DNA from: Sphingomonas sp. CFBP 8760
Lineage (GTDB): Bacteria > Pseudomonadota > Alphaproteobacteria > Sphingomonadales > Sphingomonadaceae
Assembly (NCBI RefSeq): GCF_014841615.1
Contig: NZ_JACYUG010000013.1
Location: 1-64,000, forward strand
Direction of reading: 5' to 3'
DNA: 64,000 nt
Positions 25,734 to 34,251 of the stretch are shown here, in pieces (position 1 is the first letter of the stretch; each line of letters opens with the position of its first letter). The position numbers and the translations under genes were made by a program. The notes under the pieces were generated by a model. The model saw only the letters and a program-made list of their open reading frames with translations, was not told where the DNA came from and made no database searches.

Positions 25734-26089
25734 ACGCCCCCTCCATCGTCCACCTCGACAAGCGTGTCAGCCGTGCGGCCGAAGTCGGTCGCGGCGTCGA
25801 TCTGACGGCCGCTGATCTCGATCTGCTTGTCAGCCTTGGGCTGATCGACTTGCTGCACGACGCCAAGGCCAAATTTTTGAGGGAACAGACCACGTGCAGA
25901 GTGATGCGACGCCAGTCTATCGACGGGGCAAATACTGGCTCGATAAGCTCCGGCGGGCCGACGGCAGCGTCCGTTCGCCTCGTTGGTACGTCTTCTGGTA
26001 CGATCCCACCTCGCGACGCGAAGCAAGCGTTTCAACGGGCACGGGGAACGTCGACGACGCCAAGCGCGTCCTCGACCGCCGGTACCTGA
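25730..26089 (+). CDS. Small protein overlapping integrase start, possible excisionase
   Basis: The frame is open for 119 codons, but only the first ~57 residues (DLTAADLDLLVSLGLIDLL and the following helix) look protein-like. The remainder, from about 25900, lies in a different frame over the integrase N-terminus and is Ser/Thr/Gly-rich, as shadows are. Position directly before the integrase is that of an excisionase. Either a genuine long overlap or a frame change near 25880. Confidence 0.4.
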   Translation: MNAPSIVHLDKRVSRAAEVGRGVDLTAADLDLLVSLGLIDLLHDAKAKFLREQTTCRVMRRQSIDGANTGSISSGGPTAASVRLVGTSSGTIPPRDAKQAFQRARGTSTTPSASSTAGT

Positions 26090-27231
26090 GCGATGCCGAC
26101 GAAGCACCCGCCTATTGCTATGCGTGCGGCCAGCCGCTCGCCTCGGCTCAGGCGTATCTCTTGACCGACGCGATCGCCGATTATCGCATCGAGCATGGCG
26201 ACCTGAAGGCTTCGGCCGTCAGCATCCAGGCGCGGCTGAAGCACGTCCTCGACTTCATTGAAGCGCAGGAGGAGCGGGGCGGGGCGTTCGGCTTCGAGAC
26301 GAGCTGTGCCGTCGCGTGCGGCACACCGTTCATCACCGCGTTTCGTGCATGGTCGAAGACCGAGCCGGTGACGTGGAAGAACAAGGCGGGGGAGGTCACC
26401 GCCTCGCGCCCGCGCGCTGCGGCGACGACCGAGGAATCGGTGCTGCAGGTGGCGGCCGCGCTCAACCACGCGGCCGACGCCAACCCGCCGCGATCCGAAC
26501 AGCGGCCGATCTACAAACCGCTGCCCCGCAAGCAAGTGTCGCGGCCGCGCAAGGTGCGCGTTGACGTGCCGGTGCTGGCGGACATGCTCGCCTATGCGGC
26601 CGAGGTCGACAAGAAGCGCGCATCGCTGCACGCCTTCATCGTCGCATCGCTCTGCACGATCGGCCGGCCTGACAGCGTGGTCGATATCAGCGTCGCCCCC
26701 GAACGGGAGCAATGGTATCCCGGCTCGACCAGCCTCGACCTCAATCCTTTCGGCCGCGCGCAGACCAACAAGCACCGCCCGATCGTCCCGGTCGTGCCGG
26801 TGCTGGGGGAGTGGCTGGCCGCCGAATATGCGGCCTATCAGCGACTTGATCCAAGCGCTCGGAAAGGCGCTGGCTTCCTCGTCAATTACTACGGCCGCGG
26901 CGTCCTCGATGTCGACCGCGCCTGGTCGACGATGCTGGCGGGGCTGAAGCTACCGACCGGCCGCGAGTGGAAACCGTACCTGCTGCGCCATAGCCTCGCG
27001 ACGATCCTGCGGAACCGCGGCGTCGCTAAGTGGGACCTGCAGGGCTTCATGGGCCACGAGGTCGGCAGCACGACAGAGGTTTACGCGATCGGTCAATTCG
27101 ACACGGTTGCGACCGCGCTCAATGACATTCTGGGGGAGGTTGAGCTTCGCGCTCCAGGCGCATTGCGCCGAAACTGCGCCGAAGTCGCCGTGTCCGGTCA
27201 TTTTGTGGGAGACCAAAAAATGACCGGATAA
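25894..27231 (+). CDS. Tyrosine-type site-specific integrase
   Basis: A 445 aa integrase starting at GTG 25894 with GAGGG upstream. The N-terminal part (RRGKYWLDKLRRADGSVRSP) is an arm-binding-like domain; a core-binding region follows at about 90-220. Catalytic residues: R258 (IGRPDSV), R365 (LLRHSLAT), H388 (GHEVGST) and the Y397 nucleophile. The usual His three residues before R365 is Tyr, a known variation. The gene ends 13 bp before the tRNA-Val CCA end, so it integrates into that tRNA. Confidence 0.92.
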   Translation: MQSDATPVYRRGKYWLDKLRRADGSVRSPRWYVFWYDPTSRREASVSTGTGNVDDAKRVLDRRYLSDADEAPAYCYACGQPLASAQAYLLTDAIADYRIEHGDLKASAVSIQARLKHVLDFIEAQEERGGAFGFETSCAVACGTPFITAFRAWSKTEPVTWKNKAGEVTASRPRAAATTEESVLQVAAALNHAADANPPRSEQRPIYKPLPRKQVSRPRKVRVDVPVLADMLAYAAEVDKKRASLHAFIVASLCTIGRPDSVVDISVAPEREQWYPGSTSLDLNPFGRAQTNKHRPIVPVVPVLGEWLAAEYAAYQRLDPSARKGAGFLVNYYGRGVLDVDRAWSTMLAGLKLPTGREWKPYLLRHSLATILRNRGVAKWDLQGFMGHEVGSTTEVYAIGQFDTVATALNDILGEVELRAPGALRRNCAEVAVSGHFVGDQKMTG

Positions 27232-27244
27232 CAGCAAGCTGTCC

Positions 27245-27319
27245 TGGTGGGCGTGGCAAGGATTGAACTTGCGACCCCTGCGATGTCAACACAGTGCTCT
27301 ACCACTGAGCTACACGCCC
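27245..27319 (-). tRNA. tRNA-Val(GAC), prophage attachment site at its 3' end
   Basis: Minus-strand cloverleaf: acceptor GGGCGTG pairing CACGCCC, D arm GCTC...GAGC, anticodon arm CTGTG-TTGACAT-CGCAG with anticodon GAC (valine, codons GUC and GUU), T arm GCAAG-TTCAATC-CTTGC, discriminator A and an encoded CCA at 27245-27247. The 3' end faces the prophage, and the integrase ends 13 bp away, so the attachment core should be a stretch of the tRNA 3' half. The second copy must be left of the window. Confidence 0.95.
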
Positions 27320-27380
27320 GCCGGAGGTGGGCCATTAGCCGGGGTTGTGCGGGGCGGCAAGGAATATTTGCGGGTCGCGG

Positions 27381-27758
27381 TCAATTCGGCCGGTCGATCG
27401 GGATATCCTCGAACATCCGGTCGACCTCCATCACCAGTTCGCGCAGGTGGAACGGCTTGGACAGGATACGGGCGTTGGGCATCGCCTCCCCCGCCTTGAG
27501 GGTGACGGCGGCGAAGCCGGTGATGAACATCACCCGCATCCCCGGCGCCATCTGGGTCGCGCGCTGGGCCAGTTCGATGCCGTCCATCTCGGGCATCACG
27601 ATATCGGTCAGCAGCAGGTCGAACGTCGCCGACTCCAGCAACGGGATCGCCGCGGTGCCGCGATCGACCGCCGCGACGCTGTAGCCCGACCGCTCCAGCG
27701 CGCGCGTGAGGTATTCGCGCATGACCTGATCGTCTTCGGCCAGCAGGATTCGGATCAT
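27381..27758 (-). CDS. cpdR: CpdR-type cell-cycle response regulator
   Basis: A 125 aa stand-alone receiver domain with acidic pocket E8, D9, D10, phosphoacceptor D52 ([12 protein letters not shown]), the T of VMFITGF and the K of LSKPF. The sequence from [20 protein letters not shown] to [20 protein letters not shown] is characteristic of CpdR, which in Caulobacter (unphosphorylated) directs ClpXP to the pole and promotes CtrA turnover; phosphorylation comes from the CckA-ChpT relay. Start ATG 27758. No output domain. Confidence 0.92.
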   Translation of the reverse strand: MIRILLAEDDQVMREYLTRALERSGYSVAAVDRGTAAIPLLESATFDLLLTDIVMPEMDGIELAQRATQMAPGMRVMFITGFAAVTLKAGEAMPNARILSKPFHLRELVMEVDRMFEDIPIDRPN

Positions 27759-27862
27759 CGGGCGTGCCTCGTCATCCCGGCGGCTTAGGAGCAAGGGGGT
27801 TAATATTTCCAGTCGAAACGGGCCTGTTGTCGGCGAACGCCGCCGGTTCTACGGTCGGTGCC

Positions 27863-29521
27863 ATGACGGACGGGATCTTCATCGGCACCGGCGATGCCGG
27901 CAACGGCGGCAAGCGACAGGCGATCGACCTGCGGCGGGCCAATCGCCACGGCCTGATCGCGGGGGCGACGGGCACCGGCAAGACGGTGACGTTGCAGCGG
28001 ATCGTCGAGGGCTTCTCCGCCGCGGGCGTGCCCAGCTTCGTGTCGGACGTGAAGGGCGACCTGTCCGGGCTGGCGATGCCGGGATCGGCGACCGCGAAGA
28101 ACCACGCCGCCTTCGCCACCCGCGCGGGCGAGGTGGGGGACAGCGGCTGGGCCTATCGCGACACCCCGGTGCAGTTCTGGGACCTGTTCGGCGAGCAGGG
28201 CCACCCGGTGCGCGCGACCGTCAGCGAGATGGGGCCGCTGCTGCTGGCACGGTTGATGGACCTGAACACGGTGCAGGAGGGGGTGCTGGCGATCGCGTTC
28301 CACCTTGCCGATCAGGAGGGGCTGCTGCTGCTCGACCTGGACGACCTGCAGGCGCTGCTGGCGCATGTCGCGGGCCGCGCGGCGGAACTGACGACGACCT
28401 ACGGCAACGTATCCAAACAGTCGGTCGGGGCGATCCAGCGGTCGCTGCTGCAATTGCGGGCGCAGGGCGGCGACCATTTCTTCGGTGAGCCGGCGCTCGA
28501 CCTCGACGACATGATCCGCACCGACGACGGCGGGCGCGGCATCGTCAACATCCTGGCCGCCGACAAGCTGATGGCCAGCCCCAAGCTCTACGCCACCTTC
28601 CTGCTGTGGATGCTGAGCGAGTTGTTCGAGCAGTTGCCCGAGGTGGGCGATCCCGACAAACCGGTGATGGCGTTCCTCTTCGACGAGGCGCACCTGCTGT
28701 TCGACGAGGCGCCCGACGCGCTGCTCGACAAGATCGAACAGGTCGTGCGGCTGATCCGGTCGAAGGGGGTCGGCATCTATTTCATCACGCAGAACCCACT
28801 GGATATCCCCGACAAGGTGGCGGGACAGCTGGGCAACCGGGTGCAGCACGCGTTGCGCGCCTTCACCCCGCGCGATCAGGCGGCGGTGCGCGCGGCGGCG
28901 GAGACGTTCCGCGCCAATCCGGGCGTCGATGTCGCCACCGCGATCACCGAGCTGAAGGTGGGCGAGGCGCTGGTGTCGTTGTTGCAGGCGGATGGTTCGC
29001 CCTCGCCGGTGGAGCGCACGCTGATCGCGCCACCCGCCAGCCGGGTCGGCCCGGTCACCCCGGCGGAGCGGCGGGTGCTGATCGATACCGATCTGGTCGG
29101 CGACAAGTACGACACCGTGATCGACCGCGAATCGGCGGAGGAGTTGCTCACCGCCAAGACGCAGGAGGCTGCCGCTGCCGTGGCTGCCACCCGTGCCGCC
29201 GGCGAGGCGGAGAAGGCGGCCGCGGTGCAGGCGAAGGAAGATGCCCGCCAGGCCAAGGAGGCCGAGCGCGCCCGCATCGCGGCGCAGCGCGAGGCGGACC
29301 GGCAGGCGAAGGCGGCCGACCGCGCGGCGGCGGACAGCCCATGGGCGAAGATGGCGACATCGGCGACGCGCGCCGCCTCGTCCTCGATCGGGCGGCAGGT
29401 GGCCAACGAGGTCGGCAAGCAGATATTCGGCGGCGGATCGCGCCGGCGCTCGTCGGCATCGGGCGGCGGCCTGATCGGTCAGATCGCGCGCGGCGTGCTG
29501 GGCGGCCTGTTCCGGGGATGA
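27863..29521 (+). CDS. HerA-like DUF853 ATPase
   Basis: A 552 aa protein of the DUF853 family, related to HerA/FtsK helicases. Walker A is GATGTGKT near residue 35, and Walker B is [10 protein letters not shown] near residue 270, followed by the [17 protein letters not shown] sensor region. The C-terminal 130 residues form an Ala/Lys/Glu coiled coil ending in a Gly/Ser/Arg-rich [14 protein letters not shown] tail. Cellular role is not established. ATG 27863; the longer upstream frame has no support. Transcribed with the amidohydrolase 13 bp downstream. Confidence 0.88.
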   Translation: MTDGIFIGTGDAGNGGKRQAIDLRRANRHGLIAGATGTGKTVTLQRIVEGFSAAGVPSFVSDVKGDLSGLAMPGSATAKNHAAFATRAGEVGDSGWAYRDTPVQFWDLFGEQGHPVRATVSEMGPLLLARLMDLNTVQEGVLAIAFHLADQEGLLLLDLDDLQALLAHVAGRAAELTTTYGNVSKQSVGAIQRSLLQLRAQGGDHFFGEPALDLDDMIRTDDGGRGIVNILAADKLMASPKLYATFLLWMLSELFEQLPEVGDPDKPVMAFLFDEAHLLFDEAPDALLDKIEQVVRLIRSKGVGIYFITQNPLDIPDKVAGQLGNRVQHALRAFTPRDQAAVRAAAETFRANPGVDVATAITELKVGEALVSLLQADGSPSPVERTLIAPPASRVGPVTPAERRVLIDTDLVGDKYDTVIDRESAEELLTAKTQEAAAAVAATRAAGEAEKAAAVQAKEDARQAKEAERARIAAQREADRQAKAADRAAADSPWAKMATSATRAASSSIGRQVANEVGKQIFGGGSRRRSSASGGGLIGQIARGVLGGLFRG

Positions 29522-29534
29522 GGGAGATGATGCG

Positions 29535-30779
29535 ATGATCCTCGAAGAGATGGGGAGCCTCGACGAGATGGGCGGCGGCTGGCGCGCGGCGGGCGAGGAC
29601 GTGTTCGACGAGGTCGTGGCGCTGCGCCGCGCGATCCATGCCGAACCGGAGATCGGGCTGCACTGCCCGCGCACCACCGACAAGATCAGGGCGGCGCTGG
29701 CCGGTCTGCCGCTGGAATTCCGCGAGGGGCCGTCGACCACCGGGCTGATCGCGATCCTGCGCGGCGGCGCGGGGCGGCAGGGCGACAATCACCGCACCGT
29801 GCTGTTGCGCGGCGACATGGACGCGCTGCCCCTGACGGAGGAGACGGGGCTGTCCTTCGCCAGCACCGTTACCGGGGCGATGCATGCCTGCGGCCATGAT
29901 TCGCATACCGCGATGCTGGTCGGCGCGGCCAAGGCGCTGGCGGCGCGGCGGGACGAACTGGCCGGGACCGTCGTCTTCATGTTCCAGCCGGGTGAGGAGG
30001 GGCATCACGGCGCCCGCTTCATGATCGAGGACGGGCTGCTGGCCGATCCCGCGCCCGATGCCGCCTTCGCGCTGCACATCACCCCCAATGCGCCGTCGGG
30101 CGTGGTGGTGACGCGTCCCGGATCGATCATGGCCTCAGCCGAGACGGTGCATGTCGTGGTGCGCGGCGCGGGCGGCCATGCGGCGATGCCGCACGACTGC
30201 ATCGATCCGATCCCGGTGGCGTGCGCGATCGTCACCGCGCTCCAGACCTTCGTGGCGCGCGGCATCGCGGTGACCGACCCGGCGGTGCTGTCGATCACCA
30301 ATATCGAGGCGGGGTCCGCGCACAACATCATTCCGGACGAGGTGACGATGCTCGGCACGCTGCGCACCCTGTCGGAGGCGACCCGCACGACGATGCACGC
30401 CGCGCTGACCCGGATCGCGACGAACATCGCCGCCGCGCACGGCGCCACCGCGGAGGCATGGATCGACACCGGCTATCCCGTCACCGTCAACGACCCGCGC
30501 GGCGCGGCGCTGGTGCGCGGCGTGGCGACCGGGCTGTTCGGGCCGACCGGCTTCGCCCCGATGCCGCAGCCGATGATGGGGGCGGAGGATTTCTCTTATG
30601 TGCTGGGCACGATGCCGGGCGCGTTCGCCTTTATCGGTGCCGCCCCCGAGGGCAGCGATCCCGCGACCAACCCGCCGCTTCACAATACCCGGATGACGAT
30701 CGACGAACGCGTGATGGCGCGCGGCGTGGCGATGCATTGCGCGGTGGCGGCACGGTTTCTGGAGCGCGGGTTCGACTGA
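29535..30779 (+). CDS. M20 family amidohydrolase (hippurate/N-acyl amino acid hydrolase-like)
   Basis: A 414 aa M20D-type enzyme. Metal ligands and catalytic residues are in LLRGDMDALPLTEET, HACGHDSHTAML, FQPGEEGHHGA and the MGAEDFSY segment near the C-terminus. The dimerisation lid domain spans about residues 190-300. It should cleave an N-acyl amino acid or similar amide; the exact substrate cannot be read. No signal peptide. The stop is 7 bp before the first repeat of the DUF559 unit. Confidence 0.9.
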   Translation: MILEEMGSLDEMGGGWRAAGEDVFDEVVALRRAIHAEPEIGLHCPRTTDKIRAALAGLPLEFREGPSTTGLIAILRGGAGRQGDNHRTVLLRGDMDALPLTEETGLSFASTVTGAMHACGHDSHTAMLVGAAKALAARRDELAGTVVFMFQPGEEGHHGARFMIEDGLLADPAPDAAFALHITPNAPSGVVVTRPGSIMASAETVHVVVRGAGGHAAMPHDCIDPIPVACAIVTALQTFVARGIAVTDPAVLSITNIEAGSAHNIIPDEVTMLGTLRTLSEATRTTMHAALTRIATNIAAAHGATAEAWIDTGYPVTVNDPRGAALVRGVATGLFGPTGFAPMPQPMMGAEDFSYVLGTMPGAFAFIGAAPEGSDPATNPPLHNTRMTIDERVMARGVAMHCAVAARFLERGFD

Positions 30780-31147
30780 GAATAAGCCCTCTCCCTCTTT
30801 AGGGGAGAGGGGGAGAGCAATGACTGTAGTTGTTGCAGGACGCCTTCGAGGTTTCTCATTACGCCGGCGTTGGTGAAGCGGATGACGCGCCACCCCTGTT
30901 CCTCAAGGAATGCCGTGCGGCGGGCATCGTAAGGGACTTGCATGGCGTGGGAATCGCCATCGATTTCCACCACCAGCATCGCTGCTCGGCAAGTGAAGTC
31001 GGCGATGTAGGGACCGATCACCGTCTGGCGGCGGAATTTCCGGTTATCGAAACGGCCCGCCCTCAGGTGATGCCACAGCCGTATTTCCGCCACCGTCATT
31101 TCCGTTCGAAGGCGTTTGGCGTTTGCCAGAGAACTTTGGTTGCGCAC
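30680..31147 (-). CDS. DUF559 (Vsr-like PD-(D/E)xK) endonuclease, copy 1
   Basis: Residues 10-110 form a complete DUF559 domain: TEMTVAEIRLWHHLR, KFRRQTVIGPYIADF (catalytic D), LVVEIDGDSH (E, D and H) and YDARRTAFLEEQGWRVIRF. This fold belongs to the Vsr-like nucleases. GTG at 31147 lies exactly at the inner edge of the right inverted repeat, whose GAGGGGGA supplies a ribosome-site-like sequence. The C-terminal ~45 residues are translated from the left repeat and then from the antisense of the amidohydrolase end (100 bp overlap), so the natural protein may effectively end near residue 110. See the enclosing element. Confidence 0.75.
   Translation of the reverse strand: MRNQSSLANAKRLRTEMTVAEIRLWHHLRAGRFDNRKFRRQTVIGPYIADFTCRAAMLVVEIDGDSHAMQVPYDARRTAFLEEQGWRVIRFTNAGVMRNLEGVLQQLQSLLSPSPLKRERAYSQSNPRSRNRAATAQCIATPRAITRSSIVIRVL
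30786..30818. repeat. Left inverted repeat of DUF559 unit 1
   Basis: GCCCTCTCCC-TCTTTA-GGGGAGAGGG followed by GGAGAGC. Internal hairpin with 9-10 bp stem. Begins 7 bp after the amidohydrolase stop, and read on the minus strand it ends in CTTATT, so it could terminate the DUF559 transcript. Confidence 0.8.
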
Positions 31148-31186
31148 TCCCCCTCTCCCAACCCTCTCCCCTGAAGGGGAGAGGGC
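31147..31186. repeat. Right inverted repeat of DUF559 unit 1, also a plus-strand terminator
   Basis: CTCCCCCTCTCCCAA then CCCTCTCCCC-TGAA-GGGGAGAGGG, followed by CTTTTT at 31186-31191. The 10 bp stem plus T-run is a good intrinsic terminator for plus-strand transcripts. The oxygenase stop is 10 bp beyond. Confidence 0.8.
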
Positions 31187-31195
31187 TTTTTCCGG

Positions 31196-32152
31196 CTACG
31201 CCTTGATGAGGCCGATCTCCACCAGGCGTTCGTGCAGGTAGTCATGCGCGGTGATCGGGGTGGGGTAGCGGTTCGGGTTTTCCGCGGTGATCGTCTGCGG
31301 CAGCGTCTCGATCAGGAAATCGGGCGCAGGGTGGAGGAAGAAGGGCATCGAATAGCGCGAATGGCCGCGACGCTCGGGTGGCGGGTTGACGACGCGGTGG
31401 GTGGTCGACGGCAGGACGTGGTTGGTCAGGCGTTGCAGCATGTCGCCGACGTTCACCACCATCGCGCCCTCCGGCGGCTTGATCGCCAGCCAGCGGTCGT
31501 TGGTGCGGTCGAGCAGTTCGAGGCCGGCTTCCTCCGCGCCCAGCAGCAGGGTGATGAGGTTGATGTCCTCATGCGCGCCGGCACGCACCCCCTCCGCATC
31601 GACCGGGATCGGCGGATAGTGGAGCAGGCGCAGCACGCTGTTGCCGTCCTTCACCGCCGGATCGAACCAGTCGGGAGCCAGCCCCAGATGCCGGGCGATC
31701 GCCGAGAGCAGCCGGTCGCCGGCCCGGTCGAACGCGGCGAACAGTTCGATGAAGGTGTCGCGGAATCCCACCGGCCGCTGCGGCCAGACATTGGGGGCCA
31801 TCACGTCGGCGAAGCGGTGGCCGGCGGCCAGTTCGCGGCCGACGTGCCAGAATTCCTTGAGGTCGACCGCGCTGGCGCCCTTGGCGATCTCGGTCTTGAA
31901 CGGGGTGTAGCCGCGCGCGCCGCCGCCGCCGGGGGCGTGGTAACCGCGCTTCTCGTCTTCGGGCAGCGCGAACAGCGCCTGCGTGTCGGCCCAGGCGCGG
32001 TCGATCAGGTCCTGCGGCACGCCGTGATCGGCGACGATCGCGAACCCGAAGCGTTCGAACGAGGAGCCGAACGCGGCGGCGAAACCGTCCGGATCGCGAT
32101 CCTGATCGGCGAGGCTGAGCGTGGGCACCTGCGCGGATTGAGTGTCGAGCAT
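31196..32152 (-). CDS. 2OG-Fe(II) oxygenase (isopenicillin N synthase-like)
   Basis: A 318 aa enzyme of the isopenicillin N synthase-like family. Iron ligands are in AHEDINLITLL (HxD) and STTHRVVNPP (H); the 2-oxoglutarate contact RxS is in SRYSMPFF. The N-terminal non-haem dioxygenase N domain occupies residues 10-110 with FGFAIVADHGVP. The substrate is unknown. Convergent with the DUF559 unit; ATG 32152. Confidence 0.9.
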   Translation of the reverse strand: MLDTQSAQVPTLSLADQDRDPDGFAAAFGSSFERFGFAIVADHGVPQDLIDRAWADTQALFALPEDEKRGYHAPGGGGARGYTPFKTEIAKGASAVDLKEFWHVGRELAAGHRFADVMAPNVWPQRPVGFRDTFIELFAAFDRAGDRLLSAIARHLGLAPDWFDPAVKDGNSVLRLLHYPPIPVDAEGVRAGAHEDINLITLLLGAEEAGLELLDRTNDRWLAIKPPEGAMVVNVGDMLQRLTNHVLPSTTHRVVNPPPERRGHSRYSMPFFLHPAPDFLIETLPQTITAENPNRYPTPITAHDYLHERLVEIGLIKA

Positions 32153-32246
32153 ATGGAATCCCTTGGTGAAGCGACCGACATAAGCATCCCGGCGCCGCGG
32201 CGATAGGGTTACGCGGCGTGGCGACGGCAGCTATGGACGATCGATC

Positions 32247-33476
32247 ATGCAAGATCCGGATACCCCCACGCCCGCGCTGCCCGGCGCGCCGATCGGCTTC
32301 GTCGAGTTCGTGGCGCTGGTCGCGTCGCTGATGGCGCTGGGCGCGCTGGGCACCGATGCGATGCTGCCGGCGCTGCCCGCGATCGGCGAGGCACTGGGTG
32401 TGGCGGATGCCAACAGCCGGCAGTTCGTCGTCTCCGCGTTCCTGGGCGGGTTCGGGCTGGCGCATCTGATCCACGGGCCGCTGGTCGACCGGTATGGGCG
32501 GCGGCGCGTGCTGTTGTGGGCGATCGCCGGCTATGTCGTCGCCAGCGCGGCGGCGGCGGTGGCGGGCAGTTTCACGCTGCTGATCGCGGCGCGGCTGGCG
32601 GCGGGGGCCAGCGTGGCGGCGACCCGGATCGGCACGATCGCGCTGGTGCGCGACTGTTACCAGGGCCGGGCGATGGCGCGGGTGATGTCGATCGCGTTCA
32701 TGGTGTTCATGGTCGTGCCGATCCTGGCGCCGAGCGTGGGGCAACTGGTGCTGCTGTTCGGCGACTGGCGCGCGATTTTTTGGGTGATGGCGGGCAGTGC
32801 GGGCGCGCTGCTGATCTGGGTGGCGGTGCGCCTGCCCGAGACGCTGCGGCCGGAGGCGGCGCTGCCGATCGCGCCGGCGCGGATCGTGGCGGGCTGGCGG
32901 CGGACGGTGACCGACCGGGCATCGCTGGGCTATACCGCCGCGGCGACGCTGCTGACCGGCGCGCTGTACGGCTACCTCAATTCGATCCAGCAGATCATGT
33001 TCGACGTGTACCGCCACCCGCAACTGCTGGCGGCGGTGTTCGCGGGCACGGCGGCGACGATGGCGGGCGCGAACCTGCTCAACGCGCGGTTCGTGATGCG
33101 GCTGGGCACGCGGCGGATCGCGCATGGCGCGGTCGTGGCGCTGATCGCGCTGGCGGCGCTGCACCTGGTGCTGGCGGAGGCGGGGCTGGACAGGCTGGCG
33201 GTGTTCGCGGTGCTGCAGGCGCTGACGATGGCGTGTTTCGGGCTGGCCGCCTCCAATTTCTCGGCGATGGCGATGGAGAATATGGGCGCGATCGCGGGCA
33301 CCGCCTCCAGCGTGCAGGGCTTCATGAGCATCACGATGGGCGTGCTGATCGGCGCGGTGATCGGGCAGGCGTTCGACGGGACGACGGTGCCGATGATCGC
33401 GGGCTTCCTGGTGGCGGGCGTCCTGGCGCTGGCCGCGATCGCCGTGACCGAGCGCGGACGCCTGTTCCGCAGCTGA
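32247..33476 (+). CDS. MFS exporter of the Bcr/CflA type
   Basis: A 409 aa, 12-helix transporter. The motif GPLVDRYGRRRVLL after helix 2 is MFS motif A, and the N-terminal MALGALGTDAMLPALPAIGEAL is typical of the Bcr/CflA drug-export group, in which the first helix carries TDMxLPALP. The substrate is unknown but these proteins usually export drugs or amino acids. Stands alone, 94 bp from the divergent oxygenase gene. Confidence 0.88.
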   Translation: MQDPDTPTPALPGAPIGFVEFVALVASLMALGALGTDAMLPALPAIGEALGVADANSRQFVVSAFLGGFGLAHLIHGPLVDRYGRRRVLLWAIAGYVVASAAAAVAGSFTLLIAARLAAGASVAATRIGTIALVRDCYQGRAMARVMSIAFMVFMVVPILAPSVGQLVLLFGDWRAIFWVMAGSAGALLIWVAVRLPETLRPEAALPIAPARIVAGWRRTVTDRASLGYTAAATLLTGALYGYLNSIQQIMFDVYRHPQLLAAVFAGTAATMAGANLLNARFVMRLGTRRIAHGAVVALIALAALHLVLAEAGLDRLAVFAVLQALTMACFGLAASNFSAMAMENMGAIAGTASSVQGFMSITMGVLIGAVIGQAFDGTTVPMIAGFLVAGVLALAAIAVTERGRLFRS

Positions 33477-33533
33477 ACGGAACCGCCAGCCGGTCCGCGC
33501 CGTTCGCGCCCTATCGATCCAAGGAGAACGGAT

Positions 33534-33875
33534 ATGGGCGGTCATCAGATTCCGGGCATGGGCACCGGCGACGACGGGTATGACGAGGAAGGCTATGACG
33601 AGAGCCAGCGCGCCGAAATCCTGGAGGCGACGCGCAACGGCCCGACCGACGGGCTGGTGCTGACCGATCTCGACCCCGATCTGGGCGACGACGACGGCGC
33701 GGACGAATCGATCGACGATCTCGACATGGATTCCGAGGAGGTCGGCGAGACCGACGCCACCGTGACGATGGACGAGGACGACATCGACGAGGACGATGCG
33801 CAGGCGGACTTCGACGACGGCACCACCGACGACGAGGAACTGGACGACGCCGACGACGTCGCGCTGAAGCCGTAA
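33534..33875 (+). CDS. Highly acidic small protein
   Basis: A 113 aa protein in which Asp and Glu make up more than a third of residues, with no hydrophobic core; probably disordered. Strong AAGGAGA ribosome site before ATG 33534, so it is certainly expressed. Similar acidic proteins are common as hypotheticals in sphingomonads. Function unknown; metal binding or nucleic-acid mimicry are only possibilities. Confidence 0.75.
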   Translation: MGGHQIPGMGTGDDGYDEEGYDESQRAEILEATRNGPTDGLVLTDLDPDLGDDDGADESIDDLDMDSEEVGETDATVTMDEDDIDEDDAQADFDDGTTDDEELDDADDVALKP

Positions 33876-33924
33876 CATCCCGGCATCGGCCACCGGCCGA
33901 TCACTGGCCGATCACCGGCCCCGC

Positions 33925-33957
33925 ACGACCGCTGCGCCCCCGGCGCGGCGGTCGTTT
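33925..33957 (+). terminator. Hairpin after acidic protein gene
   Basis: ACGACCGC pairs with GCGGTCGT over a 15 bp GC-rich loop, followed by a short TTT. A weak intrinsic terminator. Confidence 0.4.
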
Positions 33958-34251
33958 CGCATCGGGGTTGCGCGGGACCGCGACCGCGATGCAACATGCG
34001 GTGATTCGGCGTCGAGATGGGTCAGCAGTGCGGCCTCGTCTCGGGAAAACCGTGGTTTTGCCTCAATGTCGCCGCGCTTCGTTCATCCGCCCGACAGATA
34101 CCGTGGCCAATCGGCCACACTCCGCAAACAGCTTCAACAATCGATACTGTTGCGTTGCAACCAAGCGGCCGTCCCACGATTTGAGCGGTCCTGGACCGGG
34201 CGTGATGCCCATCGCGGTCCGGTTGTTATAGCAGATCAAGGTCCACCAAAT

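Larger units (their letters stand above)
1..27319. mobile_element. Temperate lambda-type prophage, left end outside window
   Basis: A continuous block of phage genes with late morphogenesis genes on the minus strand (about 1-17.4 kb), cargo genes (17.5-19.7 kb), a divergent repressor/Cro switch at 20.3 kb and early genes on the plus strand ending in an integrase at 27231. The right boundary is the tRNA-Val gene whose 3' end faces the integrase, the usual tRNA attachment arrangement. The tape measure gene runs off the left edge, so tail tip, fibre and lysis genes and the other attachment site should lie to the left. The head and tail order matches lambda-like siphoviruses. All structural genes visible are intact, so the prophage may be functional, but the missing left part prevents a firm statement. 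Confidence 0.95.
30786..31186. mobile_element. DUF559 nuclease unit with inverted palindromic ends, copy 1
   Basis: About 400 bp between two convergent chromosomal genes. The left end (30786-30818) and right end (31147-31186) are inverted copies of a GCCCTCTCCC...GGGGAGAGGGGGAGAG-type sequence; the right end carries an extra inserted AACCCTCTCCCC step. Each end is itself a hairpin. Outside each hairpin is CTTTTT (right) or CTTATT (left, read outward), so the ends can serve as terminators for the flanking genes. No target-site duplication is evident. Confidence 0.6.

Noticed and set aside
31569..33893. A 774-codon minus-strand frame
   Set aside because: Covers the MFS gene antisense and the oxygenase in another frame; composition is that of a shadow.
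33880..33925. CCGATCACTGGCCGATCACCGG direct repeat after the acidic protein gene
   Set aside because: Short, two-copy and next to a hairpin; likely chance or part of the terminator region.
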